Assembly (NCBI GenBank): GCA_947630785.1
Contig: CANRIW010000003.1
Span: forward strand, 1-64,000
Reading direction: 5' to 3'
Source: an uncultured Oscillospiraceae bacterium
Lineage (GTDB): Bacteria > Bacillota > Clostridia > Oscillospirales > Oscillospiraceae
Length of the DNA: 64,000 nucleotides
Part shown: in pieces, positions 52,141 to 62,996 of the stretch
How the letters are laid out: each line of letters starts with the position of its first letter
Numbering within the stretch: position 1 is the stretch's first letter
Made by a program: the position numbers and the translations under genes
Notes under the pieces: generated by a model
Told to the model about the DNA's origin: nothing
Database searches by the model: none
Seen by the model: only the letters and a program-made list of their open reading frames with translations

Positions 52141-53166
52141 ATGAAAGAACAACTGGCAAACATCCGCGCGGCGGCCCTGTCCGCCTTTGAGGGGGCCAAG
52201 TCCAAGGTGGACCTGGACGCCCTGCGGGTCCAGTACCTGGGCAAAAAGGGCGAGCTGACGGCGGTGCTCAAGCAGATGGGCGGGCTGTCCGCCGAGGAGC
52301 GCCCCGCCATGGGCCAGCTGGCCAATGAGGTCCGCTCTGCCCTGGAAAACGCCCTGGACACCGCCTCCAAAAAGCTGGAGGCGGCCGCCCTGGAGCATAA
52401 GCTGAAGGCCGAGACGGTGGATGTGACCATCCCCGGCAAGGCGGTCACCATGGGCCACCGGCACCCCATGTATATCGCCCTGGACGAGATGAAGGAGATC
52501 TTCATCGGCATGGGCTTCACCGTGCTGGACGGGCCGGAGATCGAGCTGGGCGAGCTGAACTTCGACCGGCTCAACGCCGAGCCGGGCCACCCCTCCCGGG
52601 ACTGGTCGGACACCTTCTACTTCGACACAGACGAGAAGGTGATGCTCCGCTCCCAGACCTCCCCCATGCAGGTGCGGGCCATGGACTCCATGCCCCTGCC
52701 CATCCGCATCATCGCCCCCGGCCGGGTGTACCGCAAGGACGAGGTGGACGCCACCCACTCCCCCATGTTCCACCAGGTAGAGGGCATGGTCATCGACAAG
52801 GGCGTCACCATGGCGGACCTGAAGGGCACCCTCAACGCCGTCATCAAAAAGCTGTACGGGGAGAACACCCAGACCCGCTTCCGCCCCCACCACTTCCCCT
52901 TCACCGAGCCCTCCTGCGAGGTGGACGTCCAGTGCCACAAGTGCGGCGGCGTTGGCTGCCCCACCTGCAAGGGCGAGGGCTGGATCGAGCTGCTGGGCGC
53001 CGGGATGATCCACCCCCATGTGCTGGAGATGGCGGGCATCGACCCGGAGGTGTACTCCGGCTGGGCCTTCGGCTTCGGTCTGGAGCGCACCGCCATGCGC
53101 CGGTTCAAGATCGACGATCTGCGGCTGATCTTCGAGAACGACGTGCGGTTCCTGGAGCAGTTCTGA
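52141..53166 (+). CDS. pheS: Phenylalanyl-tRNA synthetase alpha subunit
   Basis: A 341-residue class II catalytic subunit. The N-terminal coiled coil (about 1-85) is followed by motif 1 (GHRHPMYIALDEMKEIF), motif 2 (GRVYRKDEVDATHSPMFHQVEG) and motif 3 (FGFGLERTAMRR). It also has a CHKCGGVGCPTCKGEGW segment, a zinc-like insertion common in Gram-positive PheS. ATG 52141 has AAGGAG upstream; the TTG at 52135 is rejected. It assembles with PheT as an alpha2-beta2 enzyme. Confidence 0.97.
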   Translation: MKEQLANIRAAALSAFEGAKSKVDLDALRVQYLGKKGELTAVLKQMGGLSAEERPAMGQLANEVRSALENALDTASKKLEAAALEHKLKAETVDVTIPGKAVTMGHRHPMYIALDEMKEIFIGMGFTVLDGPEIELGELNFDRLNAEPGHPSRDWSDTFYFDTDEKVMLRSQTSPMQVRAMDSMPLPIRIIAPGRVYRKDEVDATHSPMFHQVEGMVIDKGVTMADLKGTLNAVIKKLYGENTQTRFRPHHFPFTEPSCEVDVQCHKCGGVGCPTCKGEGWIELLGAGMIHPHVLEMAGIDPEVYSGWAFGFGLERTAMRRFKIDDLRLIFENDVRFLEQF

Positions 53167-53182
53167 GAGGGAGGAAAACACC

Positions 53183-55903
53183 ATGAATTTGAGCAGAAAA
53201 TGGTTGAATGAATTCGCCCGGGTGGACGTCCCCGACCGGGAGTTTGCCGAGGCCATGACCCTCTCCGGCTCCAAGGTGGAGGGCACCACCGACCTGGGCG
53301 CTGAGATCTCCAACGTAGTCGTCGGCAAAATTTTGTCCATGGAGCGGCACCCCAACTCCGACCACATGTGGGTGTGCCAGGTGGACGTGGGGGCCGGCGA
53401 ACCGGTGCAGATCGTCACCGGGGCCTGGAACATCCACGAGGGAGACCTGGTCCCCGTGGCCAAGGACAACTCGTATCTCCCCGGCGGGGTCCACATCACA
53501 AGGGGCAACCTGCGGGGGGTCAAGTCCAAGGGGATGCTGTGCTCCCTCAAGGAGCTGAACCTGGACGAGCGGGACTTCCCCTACGGGGTCATCACCGCCG
53601 CCGCCCTGCTGAACGACTACCACCCCATCGACCCGGACAAGCCCTCCATCCCCGCCGACGTGCAGCCGGGCCATAAGATCTACGGCCCCGTGGTGGCCGC
53701 CTCCGTGGAGGGGGTCAAGCCCGCCGGGAACGGTCTCTGGACCTGCGTGCTCACTTACTCCGACAAGGACGGCCCCACCGGCGCCATCGTCACCACCCCC
53801 TGCCAGAACATCCACGCCGGCGACATGGTGGCCTTCAACACCTCCACCGCCGCCATCTGCACCTTAGTGGACCTCCACGCGGAGCAGCGGGAGTTCCCCC
53901 ACTGCATCCCCGACGGCATCTTCGTCCTCCAGGAGGACGGCATCGCCCCCGGCGACGACATCAAACCCGTCATCAACGCCGACGACCGCGTTGTCGAGTT
54001 CGAGATCACCCCCAACCGGCCCGACTGCCTGTCCGTCATCGGTCTGGCCAGAGAGGCGGCCGCCACCTTCGACAAGCCCCTGCGGCTCCATGAGCCCGTC
54101 GTCCAGGGCGGGGCCCAGGGCTCCCTGGTGGAGCTGCTGGACGTGGAGACCCCCGACGCGGACCTGGTGCCCCGGTACACCGCCCGGATGGTGCGGAACG
54201 TGAAGATCGCCCCGTCCCCCAAGTGGATGCGGGAGCGGCTGCGGGCCATGGGAGTGCGGCCCATCAATAACATCGTGGACATCACCAACTACGTGATGCT
54301 GGAGTACGGCCAGCCCATGCACGCCTTTGATTACCGGTACGTCAACGGCGGGAAGATCATCGTCCGCCGGGCCGCCGAGGGGGAGGAGCTGACCACTCTG
54401 GACGGGCAGGTCCACACCCTCAACCACAACCACCTGGTCATCGCCGACGAGGGCCGGGCCGTGGGCCTGGCGGGCATCATGGGCGGCCTGAACTCGGAGA
54501 TCGTGGCCGACACCGCCGATGTGGTGTTCGAGTCCGCCTGCTTCGACGGCGCCTGCATCCGCAAGGGCGCTCTGGCTCTGGGCATGCGCACCGAGGCCAG
54601 CGCCAAGTTCGAGAAGGGCCTGGACCCGCTGAACACCCTCCCCGCCGTCAACCGGGCCTGCGAGCTCGTTGAAATGCTGGGGGCCGGCGAGGTCGTCGAT
54701 GGGGTCATCGACATCCTGAACAACGTGCCCCAGCCCACCGTGCTCAAGCTGGAACCGGACAAGATCAACGCCCTGCTGGGCACCGATGTGCCCGAGGACG
54801 AGATGGTCCGCATCCTGGAGAAGCTGGACTTCCAGGTGGACGGCGACCGGGTCACCGTACCCTCCTGGCGGGGGGACGTGCGCCGGATGGCCGATCTGGC
54901 GGAGGAGGTGGCCCGGTTCCACGGGTACAACAACATTCCCGTCACCCTCATGCGGGGCCAGACCACCCAGGGGGGCTACTCCGACGCCCAGAAGCTGGAG
55001 AACAAGCTGGGCGAGCTGTGCCGCGCCTGCGGGTACGACGAGATCATCACCTACTCCTTCATCTCCCCCACGGCCTATGACAAGATCGGCTGGTCGAAGA
55101 ACTTCCCCCAGCGCCGCTCCTTCAAGATTTTGAATCCCCTGGGGGAGGACACCTCCATCATGCGGACCACCACCCTGCCCTCCATGCTGGAAATTTTGGC
55201 CCGGAACTGGAGCTACCGCAACAAAAACGTGAAGCTCTATGAGCTGGGCCGCATCTACCTCCCCGGCCGGGAGGACGGCCTGGCGAGCGAGGGCAAGATG
55301 CTCACCCTGGGGGCCTACGGGGAGGACATGGACTTCTTCGCCTTCAAGGGGACGGTGGAGGCCGTGCTGCGGGGCATCCGGGCGGTGGACGTGAGCTTTG
55401 AGGCCGCCGATCCCCACATCTGGGGGGACAGCGTGGCCCCGTACCACCCGGGCCGGGTGGCGGCGGTGCTGAGCGACAGCGACTGTCTGGGCTTCATCGG
55501 CCAGATCCACCCCAACGTGGCCAAGAACTACGGCGTGGACGGCGAGCTCTACTGCGCGGAGCTGTCCTTCGACGAGCTGGCCCTGGCCCAGGGGCCTGAC
55601 GCGGAGTATACGTCCCTGCCCAAGTACCCCAGCGTGGACCGGGACATCGCCGTGGTGTGCGACGAGGCTGTCACCGTGGGCCGGCTGGAGGAGACCATCA
55701 AAAAGGGCGCCAAGGGGCTTTTGAAGCACGTGGAGCTGTTCGATATCTACCGGGGCCCCGGCATCGCCCCCGGCAAGAAGTCGGTGGCCTTCAGTCTGAC
55801 CCTCCGCTCCGACGACCGGTCGCTGACCGGCGAGGAGGCCGACCAGGATGTGAAGTCCATCCTGGAGGCGCTGGAGAAGGACTGCGGCGCCGTTCTGCGG
55901 TGA
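53183..55903 (+). CDS. pheT: Phenylalanyl-tRNA synthetase beta subunit with duplicated OB-like domain
   Basis: 906 residues, about 100 more than usual PheT. The tRNA-binding OB domain is at about 45-125 (MWVCQVDVG...QIVTGAWNIHEGDLV). An inserted segment at about 168-225 looks like a second copy (LWTCVLTYS...AIVTTPCQNIHAGDMV). The B3/B4 domain (EITPNRPDCLSVIG), B5 domain and the C-terminal anticodon-binding FDX-ACB domain (SVDRDIAVVCDEAVTV) follow in normal order. ATG 53183 has GAGGGAGG upstream, 16 nt after pheS. Editing of misacylated Tyr-tRNA is expected in B3/B4. Confidence 0.95.
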   Translation: MNLSRKWLNEFARVDVPDREFAEAMTLSGSKVEGTTDLGAEISNVVVGKILSMERHPNSDHMWVCQVDVGAGEPVQIVTGAWNIHEGDLVPVAKDNSYLPGGVHITRGNLRGVKSKGMLCSLKELNLDERDFPYGVITAAALLNDYHPIDPDKPSIPADVQPGHKIYGPVVAASVEGVKPAGNGLWTCVLTYSDKDGPTGAIVTTPCQNIHAGDMVAFNTSTAAICTLVDLHAEQREFPHCIPDGIFVLQEDGIAPGDDIKPVINADDRVVEFEITPNRPDCLSVIGLAREAAATFDKPLRLHEPVVQGGAQGSLVELLDVETPDADLVPRYTARMVRNVKIAPSPKWMRERLRAMGVRPINNIVDITNYVMLEYGQPMHAFDYRYVNGGKIIVRRAAEGEELTTLDGQVHTLNHNHLVIADEGRAVGLAGIMGGLNSEIVADTADVVFESACFDGACIRKGALALGMRTEASAKFEKGLDPLNTLPAVNRACELVEMLGAGEVVDGVIDILNNVPQPTVLKLEPDKINALLGTDVPEDEMVRILEKLDFQVDGDRVTVPSWRGDVRRMADLAEEVARFHGYNNIPVTLMRGQTTQGGYSDAQKLENKLGELCRACGYDEIITYSFISPTAYDKIGWSKNFPQRRSFKILNPLGEDTSIMRTTTLPSMLEILARNWSYRNKNVKLYELGRIYLPGREDGLASEGKMLTLGAYGEDMDFFAFKGTVEAVLRGIRAVDVSFEAADPHIWGDSVAPYHPGRVAAVLSDSDCLGFIGQIHPNVAKNYGVDGELYCAELSFDELALAQGPDAEYTSLPKYPSVDRDIAVVCDEAVTVGRLEETIKKGAKGLLKHVELFDIYRGPGIAPGKKSVAFSLTLRSDDRSLTGEEADQDVKSILEALEKDCGAVLR

Positions 55904-55918
55904 TAGGAGGGACCGATC

Positions 55919-56284
55919 ATGACCAACAAGGAGATCGTGCTGAAGTTTTACGAAGAGGTCTTCAACGGCTGGGACGTGTCCAACCTGGACGCCTATATGA
56001 GGGACGACTATATCCAGCACAACCCCGGCTGTGAGACGGGGAAGGCCGGCTTTCTGAAATTCGCCCAGGGCTTTCTGGCCATGAAGCCCCACATGGACAT
56101 CGTGAAGATCGGCGCGGACGGGGACATGGTATACGTCTTCTTCAAGTGTACGATGGCGGACGGCTCCGTCAACAAGGTGTGCGACATCTACCGCCTGGAG
56201 GGCGGCAAGCTGGCGGAGCACTGGGACGTGGTGGACCACAACGTGGAGAAGATCACCCCCGTAAACGCCAACGGTCTGTTTTAA
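55919..56284 (+). CDS. SnoaL-like / NTF2-fold protein
   Basis: 121 residues of the nuclear-transport-factor-2-like superfamily. The N-terminal helix (KEIVLKFYEEVFNGWDVSNLDAYM), the following DDYIQHNPG, and the C-terminal YRLEGGKLAEHWDVVD match SnoaL-type proteins. These act as cyclases or isomerases in other systems, but the substrate cannot be predicted. ATG 55919 has TAGGAGGG upstream, 15 nt after pheT, so it may be the last gene of the T-box operon. Confidence 0.85.
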   Translation: MTNKEIVLKFYEEVFNGWDVSNLDAYMRDDYIQHNPGCETGKAGFLKFAQGFLAMKPHMDIVKIGADGDMVYVFFKCTMADGSVNKVCDIYRLEGGKLAEHWDVVDHNVEKITPVNANGLF

Positions 56285-56388
56285 CAAAAACCGGCGGCAG
56301 ATCCCCCCTCTGTCTGGACAGACGCCGGCCGAATAATCCCCCTCCCCCCGCGGCATACTAAGGGCAGAAACGACGGGAGGGGACGGCT

Positions 56389-56754
56389 GTGCGGGAAAGC
56401 AGGTCCAGGACCGGGTGGTTTGCCCTGGCGGGGGCCGCCGCCGGACTGGTGAACGGATTTTTCGGCGGGGGCGGCGGCATGGCGCTGGTGCCCATGCTGG
56501 CGGGCAAGTGCGGCCTGGATCAGAGAAAGGCATTTGCCACGTCGGTGGCGGTCATCGCGCCGCTGTGCGCCCTGTCGGCCGGCATCTACTGGTACCGGGG
56601 GAACATGGACGTCCAGCTGGCGCTGCCCTATCTGGCGGGAGGGCTCATCGGCGGTCTTGTCGGCGGAAAAGTCTACCGGCAGATGTCCATGAAGCTGCTC
56701 CGCCGGGCCTTCGCCCTGCTGATTCTCTACGGCGGAGTGAGGGCGCTGCTGTGA
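56389..56754 (+). CDS. TSUP family transporter, first half-size subunit
   Basis: 121 residues with four hydrophobic segments, corresponding to one repeat of TauE/SafE (TSUP) sulfite/sulfur-compound permeases, which normally have about 250 residues and two repeats. The motif GLVNGFFGGGGGMALVPML (about 19-37) is the repeat signature. It starts with GTG 56389 after GGAGGGG; its stop overlaps the next gene, a second half-size TSUP protein. The two probably form one transporter. Substrate unknown. Confidence 0.85.
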   Translation: MRESRSRTGWFALAGAAAGLVNGFFGGGGGMALVPMLAGKCGLDQRKAFATSVAVIAPLCALSAGIYWYRGNMDVQLALPYLAGGLIGGLVGGKVYRQMSMKLLRRAFALLILYGGVRALL

Positions 56755-57107
56755 CGGACTGGCTCATCCCCCTGCTGGCCGGGGCGGTCACCGGGGTGCT
56801 GTCCGGGTTCGGCGTCGGGGGCGGGTCCCTGCTGCTGATCTATATGACCGGCTTCGCCGGGGTGCCCCAGAACCTGGCCCAGGGGGTCAATCTGCTGTAC
56901 TTCCTGCCCGCCGCCGCCACCGCCCTGCCCGCCCATGTCAAAAACGGGTATATCGAGAAAAAGGCGCTGGTTCCCGCCATTCTGGCCGGGCTCGCCGGGA
57001 CCGCCCTGGCGGCCTGGCTGGCCACCGGGCTGGACGTGGGTATCCTGCGGAAGTGCTTTGGGGTATTCCTGCTGGCGGTGGGGACCCGGGAGCTGTTTTG
57101 CAAATAG
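56751..57107 (+). CDS. TSUP family transporter, second half-size subunit
   Basis: 118 residues with four hydrophobic segments and the repeat signature GVLSGFGVGGGSLLLIYM (about 14-31). It starts with GTG 56751, whose GTGA overlaps the previous stop, showing strict translational coupling. The ORF-track start upstream is in the wrong frame for most of its length. It pairs with the preceding gene to give the two-repeat TSUP architecture. A bidirectional terminator follows. Confidence 0.85.
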   Translation: MTDWLIPLLAGAVTGVLSGFGVGGGSLLLIYMTGFAGVPQNLAQGVNLLYFLPAAATALPAHVKNGYIEKKALVPAILAGLAGTALAAWLATGLDVGILRKCFGVFLLAVGTRELFCK

Positions 57108-57110
57108 CAA

Positions 57111-57146
57111 AAAAAGTTCCGGCGGAATGATCCGCCGGAACTTTTT
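57111..57146. terminator. Bidirectional terminator
   Basis: AAAAAGTTCCGGCGGA-ATGA-TCCGCCGGAACTTTTT is a 16-bp perfect stem with A/T runs on both ends, between the TSUP genes and eno. Confidence 0.92.
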
Positions 57147-57161
57147 GCGTCTGTCGGGAGC

Positions 57162-58481
<1,320 letters not shown>

Positions 58482-58505
58482 TCAAATAAATGATTTGATG
58501 TTATC

Positions 58506-60029
58506 TCAGTGTACGATCAGGGACTTACCCGTCATCTCGGCGGGCTGTTCCAGACCCATCAGGTCCAGCATGGTGGGGCACAGGTCGGCCAGGCGGCCGT
58601 CCCGCAGCTTCACCTGGCCGGCGCCCACCACACAGCAGGGCACCAGGTTGGTGGTGTGGGCGGTGAAGGGGGAGCCGTCGGCGTCCACCATGTGCTCGGC
58701 GTTGCCGTGGTCGGCGGTGATGATGACCTTGCCACCCAGCTTCAGGGTGGCGGCCACCACCTGGGACACGCCGTCATCCACCGCCTCGGCGGCCTTGACA
58801 GCGGCCTCGAACACGCCGGTGTGGCCCACCATGTCGCAGTTGGCGAAGTTCAGGATGACCACGTCGTACTTCCCGCTCTCGATGCGGCGTACGCACTCCT
58901 CCGTGACCAGGGGCTCGGACATCTCCGGCTGGAGGTCGTAGGTGGCCACCTTGGGGGAGGGGATCAGGCACCGGTCCTCGCCGGGGAAGACCTGCTCTAC
59001 GCCGCCGTTGAAGAAGAAGGTGACGTGGGCGTACTTCTCGGTCTCGGCGATGCGCAGCTGGGTCATGCCCAGCCTGGAGATATACTCCCCGAAGATGTTG
59101 TGCAGCGTCTCCTTGGGGTAGGCGATGACCACATTGGGCATGGTGGCGTCGTAAGAGGTGGTGCAGACGTAGTGGAGGGGGAAGAAGCCCTTTTTCCGCT
59201 CAAACCCCTTGAAGTCGGGGTCCACCAGGGAACGGGTGATCTCCCGGGCCCGGTCGGGCCGGAAGTTCATGAACAGGATGGCGTCCCCGGCGCCGATCTC
59301 GGCGTTTTTGCAGGTGACCACGGGGACCATGAACTCGTCGGTGACGCCGGCGTCATAGGACTTCTGCACCGCATCCACCGGGTCGGCGTTGAACTCTACG
59401 CTCTCGCCGTAGGCCATGGCGGCGTATGCCTTCTCCACCCGGTCCCAGTTGGTGTCACGGTCCATGGCGTAGTACCGGCCCTCCACGGTGGCGATCTTCG
59501 CGCCGTATTTGTCGCAGGTCTCCTTCATCCGGGCCACGAAGCCCTTGCCGGAGGTGGGGGGCACGTCCCGGCCGTCCAGGAAGCAGTGGACGAAGATCCT
59601 CTCCGCCCCCAGGTCGTGGGCCAGCTTGACGGCGGCCTCGATATGGGTGATGTGGGAGTGGACCCCGCCGTCGGACATTAGGCCGTAGATGTGGACGGCC
59701 CGGCCGGCGGCCTTGGCGGCGTTGATGGCGTCCACGTAGGCTTTGTTCTGGAAGAAGGTGCCCTCGTCGATGGCCTTGGAGATCTTGGGCAGGTCCTGGA
59801 ACACCACCCGGCCGGCGCCGATGTTGGTGTGGCCCACCTCGCTGTTGCCCATCTGGCCGTCGGGCAGCCCCACGTCCAGCCCGGAGGCGGACAGGCGGCA
59901 TACGGGATTTTCGGCGAACAGTTTATCCAGATTGGGGGTCTTCGCGGCGGCGATGGCGTTGTCCCCCCGCAGGGTGGAGTGGGAGATGCCGAAGCCGTCC
60001 ATGATAATGAGGGTAGTAGGTGTTTTCAT
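58506..60029 (-). CDS. gpmI: 2,3-bisphosphoglycerate-independent phosphoglycerate mutase
   Basis: Interconverts 3- and 2-phosphoglycerate using two Mn ions. 507 residues. The N-terminus LIIMDGFGISHS has the first metal-binding Asp, GQMGNSEVGH contains the phosphorylated Ser (about residue 62), and the late motif TADHGNAEHM binds the second metal. The middle phosphotransferase domain is present. It lies 18 nt after tpiA. Confidence 0.97.
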   Translation of the reverse strand: MKTPTTLIIMDGFGISHSTLRGDNAIAAAKTPNLDKLFAENPVCRLSASGLDVGLPDGQMGNSEVGHTNIGAGRVVFQDLPKISKAIDEGTFFQNKAYVDAINAAKAAGRAVHIYGLMSDGGVHSHITHIEAAVKLAHDLGAERIFVHCFLDGRDVPPTSGKGFVARMKETCDKYGAKIATVEGRYYAMDRDTNWDRVEKAYAAMAYGESVEFNADPVDAVQKSYDAGVTDEFMVPVVTCKNAEIGAGDAILFMNFRPDRAREITRSLVDPDFKGFERKKGFFPLHYVCTTSYDATMPNVVIAYPKETLHNIFGEYISRLGMTQLRIAETEKYAHVTFFFNGGVEQVFPGEDRCLIPSPKVATYDLQPEMSEPLVTEECVRRIESGKYDVVILNFANCDMVGHTGVFEAAVKAAEAVDDGVSQVVAATLKLGGKVIITADHGNAEHMVDADGSPFTAHTTNLVPCCVVGAGQVKLRDGRLADLCPTMLDLMGLEQPAEMTGKSLIVH

Positions 60030-60047
60030 AGAAACCCCTTCGCACTT

Positions 60048-60818
60048 TTACTGGTTGGCCGCGTTGATGATGGCCACGAAATCGTCGGGCTTCAGGGAGG
60101 CGCCGCCGATGAGGCCGCCGTCGATGTCGGGCTGGGCCAGCAGCTCGGCGGCGTTCTTGGCGTTCATGGAGCCGCCGTACTGGATGGTGACGGCCCGGGC
60201 CACCCGGGCGCCGAACTGCTTGCGGATGATGGAGCGGATGTGGGTGCAGACCTCGCCGGCCTGCTGGGCGGTGGCGGTCTTGCCGGTGCCGATGGCCCAG
60301 ATGGGCTCATAGGCGATGACCACGCGGCGCACCTGGTTCTCGTTCAGGCCGGACAGGGCGGTCTTCACCTGGTAGGAGATCAGCTCCTCGGTGACGCCCA
60401 GCTCCCGCTGCTCCAGGCTCTCGCCCACGCAGATGATGGGCTTCAGGCCCGCCGCCAGGGCGGCCTTGGCCTTCTTGTTGACGGTGAAGTCGGTCTCGTT
60501 GTAGTACTGGCGGCGCTCGGAGTGGCCGATGATGACATACTTGGCGCCCACGTCCTTGAGCATCTCGGCGGTGACCTCGCCGGTAAAGGCGCCGGAGGCC
60601 TCGTAGTGGCAGGTCTCGCCGCCGATGGCGACCCGGGTGTCCTTGAACGCCTTGACGGCGCCGGGGATGTTGACGCCGGGCACGCACAGCACCACCTCGC
60701 ACCACTTGTGGCGGCCCAGGTTGGGCTTGATGGCCTCGGCGAAGGCCTTGGTCTCGGTGAGGGTCTTGTTCATCTTCCAGTTGCCGGCGATGATAGTCTT
60801 GCGGTATTTCAGATTCAT
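60048..60818 (-). CDS. tpiA: Triosephosphate isomerase
   Basis: Interconverts dihydroxyacetone phosphate and glyceraldehyde-3-phosphate. 256 residues. GNWKMNKT (Lys13-type), GHSERRQYY (His95-type) and the catalytic Glu in [11 protein letters not shown] are all present, with the C-terminal phosphate-binding GGASL. ATG 60818 has AAAGGAG upstream. It lies 42 nt after pgk and 18 nt before gpmI. Confidence 0.98.
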   Translation of the reverse strand: MNLKYRKTIIAGNWKMNKTLTETKAFAEAIKPNLGRHKWCEVVLCVPGVNIPGAVKAFKDTRVAIGGETCHYEASGAFTGEVTAEMLKDVGAKYVIIGHSERRQYYNETDFTVNKKAKAALAAGLKPIICVGESLEQRELGVTEELISYQVKTALSGLNENQVRRVVIAYEPIWAIGTGKTATAQQAGEVCTHIRSIIRKQFGARVARAVTIQYGGSMNAKNAAELLAQPDIDGGLIGGASLKPDDFVAIINAANQ

Positions 60819-60860
60819 GAGTAGTCGAGCTCCTTTGTTCGTATATGATTAAATTTCAGA

Positions 60861-62141
60861 TCAGGCGTCAAGCAGGCACGCCACGCCGGGCAGCTCCTTG
60901 CCCTCCATGAACTCCAGGGAGGCGCCGCCGCCGGTGGAGATGTGGGTCATCTTGTCGGCGTAGCCCAGCTGCTGCACTGCGGCCGCGCTGTCGCCGCCGC
61001 CGATGATGGTGATGGCGCTGGTCTTGGAGAGGGCCTCGGCCACGGCCTTGGTGCCCGCCGCGAACTTCTCGAACTCGAACACGCCCATGGGGCCGTTCCA
61101 GATGACGGTGCCCGCGTCGGCCACCGCCTTGCAGTACAGCTCCACGGTGGCGGGGCCGATATCCAGGCCCTGCCAGCCCGCGGGGATCTCGCCGGCTTTG
61201 ACCACCTGGGAATTGGCGTCGGCGGAGAAGGCGTCAGCCGCCACGGTGTCCACGGGCAGGAGGAGCTTCACGCCCTTCTCGGCGGCCTTCTTCACCATGT
61301 CGTTGGCGTAGTCCTCCCAGTCGGCCTCCAGCAGGGAGTCGCCCACCTGGCCGCCCTGGGCGGCGGAGAAGGTGTAGGCCATGCCGCCGCCGATGATGAC
61401 GGTGTCGGCGATCTCCAGCAGGTTGTTGATAACGCCGATCTTGGAGCTCACCTTGGAGCCGCCCAGGATGGCGACGAGGGGACGCTTGGGGTTGGCCAGG
61501 GCGCCGCCGATGACCTCCAGCTCCTTCTGGATCAGGAAACCGGAGACGGCGGGCAGATAGTCGGCCACGCCGGCGGTGGAGGCGTGGGCGCGGTGGACGG
61601 CGCCGAAGGCGTCGGACACGTACACGCCGTTCTCCCCGGCCAGAGCGGCCATGGCCTTGGCGGTGGCGGGGTCGTTCTTGGTCTCGCCCTTCTCAAAGCG
61701 GGTGTTCTGGAGCAGCATGATCTCCCCGCCCTTGAGGGCGGCGGCCTTGGCCTGGGCGTCGGGTCCGATCACGTCGTCCGCCAGGATGACCGGCTTGCCC
61801 AGCAGCTCGCTGAGGCGGGCGGCCACGGGCTCCATGCGCAGGGCGTTCAGGGACTTCTTCCACTTCTCCTCGGTGAGGGTGGCGGGGTCCTTGCCCTTCT
61901 CGGTCTGCTTCTTCACCCACTTCTCGAAGCTGGCCTCGGGCTTGCCCAGGTGGGAGCAGGCGATGACCGCCGCGCCCTGGTCCAGCAGATACTGGATGGT
62001 GGGCAGAGCGGCCCGGATGCGCTTGTCGTCGGTGATGGCGCCGCTGCCGTCCTTGGCCTGGGGCACGTTGAAATCGCACCGCAGCAGGACCTTCCTGCCG
62101 GCGACGTCGATGTCTTTGACGGTCTTCTTGTTGTAATTCAT
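60861..62141 (-). CDS. pgk: Phosphoglycerate kinase
   Basis: Makes 3-phosphoglycerate and ATP from 1,3-bisphosphoglycerate. 426 residues. The N-domain has [11 protein letters not shown] and SHLGKP motifs, and the C-domain has the ATP-binding [15 protein letters not shown] and GGGDSAAAV near the end. A short insertion near residues 70-95 ([20 protein letters not shown]) is a modest extension. ATG 62141 with AAAGGAG is chosen over the TTG at 62147. No gap gene is visible in this cluster. Confidence 0.97.
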   Translation of the reverse strand: MNYNKKTVKDIDVAGRKVLLRCDFNVPQAKDGSGAITDDKRIRAALPTIQYLLDQGAAVIACSHLGKPEASFEKWVKKQTEKGKDPATLTEEKWKKSLNALRMEPVAARLSELLGKPVILADDVIGPDAQAKAAALKGGEIMLLQNTRFEKGETKNDPATAKAMAALAGENGVYVSDAFGAVHRAHASTAGVADYLPAVSGFLIQKELEVIGGALANPKRPLVAILGGSKVSSKIGVINNLLEIADTVIIGGGMAYTFSAAQGGQVGDSLLEADWEDYANDMVKKAAEKGVKLLLPVDTVAADAFSADANSQVVKAGEIPAGWQGLDIGPATVELYCKAVADAGTVIWNGPMGVFEFEKFAAGTKAVAEALSKTSAITIIGGGDSAAAVQQLGYADKMTHISTGGGASLEFMEGKELPGVACLLDA

Positions 62142-62204
62142 GTTCAAGCTCCTTTCGTCAAGTCAAAGTGATAGGGGCAGATCCTGCCGGATCGGGGAAA
62201 CAGA

Positions 62205-62696
62205 TCACAGACCGGCCATCTCGCCCTCGCCGGACAGGCCGGGGAAGCCCTGCTGTTTCAGCGCCTCGTAGGCGAGTACGGCGACCGAGTTGGCCAGGTT
62301 GAGGCTCCGGGCGTCCGGCCGCATGGGGATGCGGACGCACCGGTCGTAGTGGGCCATGCGGAACCACTCGGGCAGACCGGCGGTCTCCTTGCCGAAGAAC
62401 AGCCAGCAGCCGTCCCGAAACCGCGCCCGGGAGTAGTCCCGGGGGGCCTTGGTGGTGGCCAGCCACAGGTCGTCCGCCGCCTCGGGGTGCCGCGCAAACA
62501 GCTCCTCCAGGCCGGGGTAGACGTGCAGATCCACCATGGGCCAGTAGTCCAGGCCCGCCCGCTTCACCGCCTTGTCGCTGATGTCGAAGCCCAGAGGCTC
62601 CACCAGGTGGAGGCGGCTGCGGGTGGCGGCGCAGGTCCGGGCGATGTTGCCGGTGTTCATGGGGATCTCCGGCTCCACTAACACGATATTGACCAT
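62205..62696 (-). CDS. trmL: tRNA (cytidine/uridine-34-2'-O)-methyltransferase
   Basis: 163 residues of the SPOUT methyltransferase family. VLVEPEIPMNTGNIARTC (residues 5-22) is the usual start, LFFGKETAGLP (about 99-109) forms part of the AdoMet-binding trefoil knot, and RIPM...SLNLANSVAVLAYE is the C-terminal signature. It methylates the ribose of wobble nucleotide 34 in specific tRNA-Leu species. First gene of the operon leading into pgk, with its own promoter. Confidence 0.95.
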   Translation of the reverse strand: MVNIVLVEPEIPMNTGNIARTCAATRSRLHLVEPLGFDISDKAVKRAGLDYWPMVDLHVYPGLEELFARHPEAADDLWLATTKAPRDYSRARFRDGCWLFFGKETAGLPEWFRMAHYDRCVRIPMRPDARSLNLANSVAVLAYEALKQQGFPGLSGEGEMAGL

Positions 62697-62720
62697 GATA
62701 TCCTCCCTCAGCCACGGAAC

Positions 62721-62749
62721 ATTATATCGGCTCTACCCGCAAATGGCAA
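62721..62749 (-). promoter_or_regulatory. Promoter of trmL and possibly the glycolysis genes
   Basis: Minus-strand TTGCCA, 17-nt spacer, TATAAT, 25 nt upstream of trmL. With no terminator before pgk, it may also drive pgk-tpiA-gpmI-eno. Confidence 0.7.
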
Positions 62750-62850
62750 GAGAAAAAGTGGCGAAACTGTCCAAATATTCACCTTTTTTGCTGTCACTTT
62801 GCCGAAGTTGGGCCCACATGACAGTTTTTTCCCTTTTTCTCCGGGGGAGG

Positions 62851-62879
62851 TTGTCTTTTCCGCGCCGGTGTGGTACACT
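62851..62879 (+). promoter_or_regulatory. Promoter of the DUF4358 lipoprotein gene
   Basis: TTGTCT, 17-nt spacer, TACACT, 117 nt upstream of the lipoprotein ATG. Confidence 0.6.
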
Positions 62880-62996
62880 GTTCCGGCGGGGCGGAAAAAG
62901 TTTTCCCTGATCATGGGAACCTTTTCCCCTCTCCCCCGTCTAAGCGTTCGACGGCGGAGACCGCCGTCCAATCCCCAATGATAAGGAGAATACGAA

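Noticed and set aside
53864-56533. 889-residue minus-strand ORF opposite pheT
   Set aside because: Shadow of pheT and the following genes; no recognisable domain.
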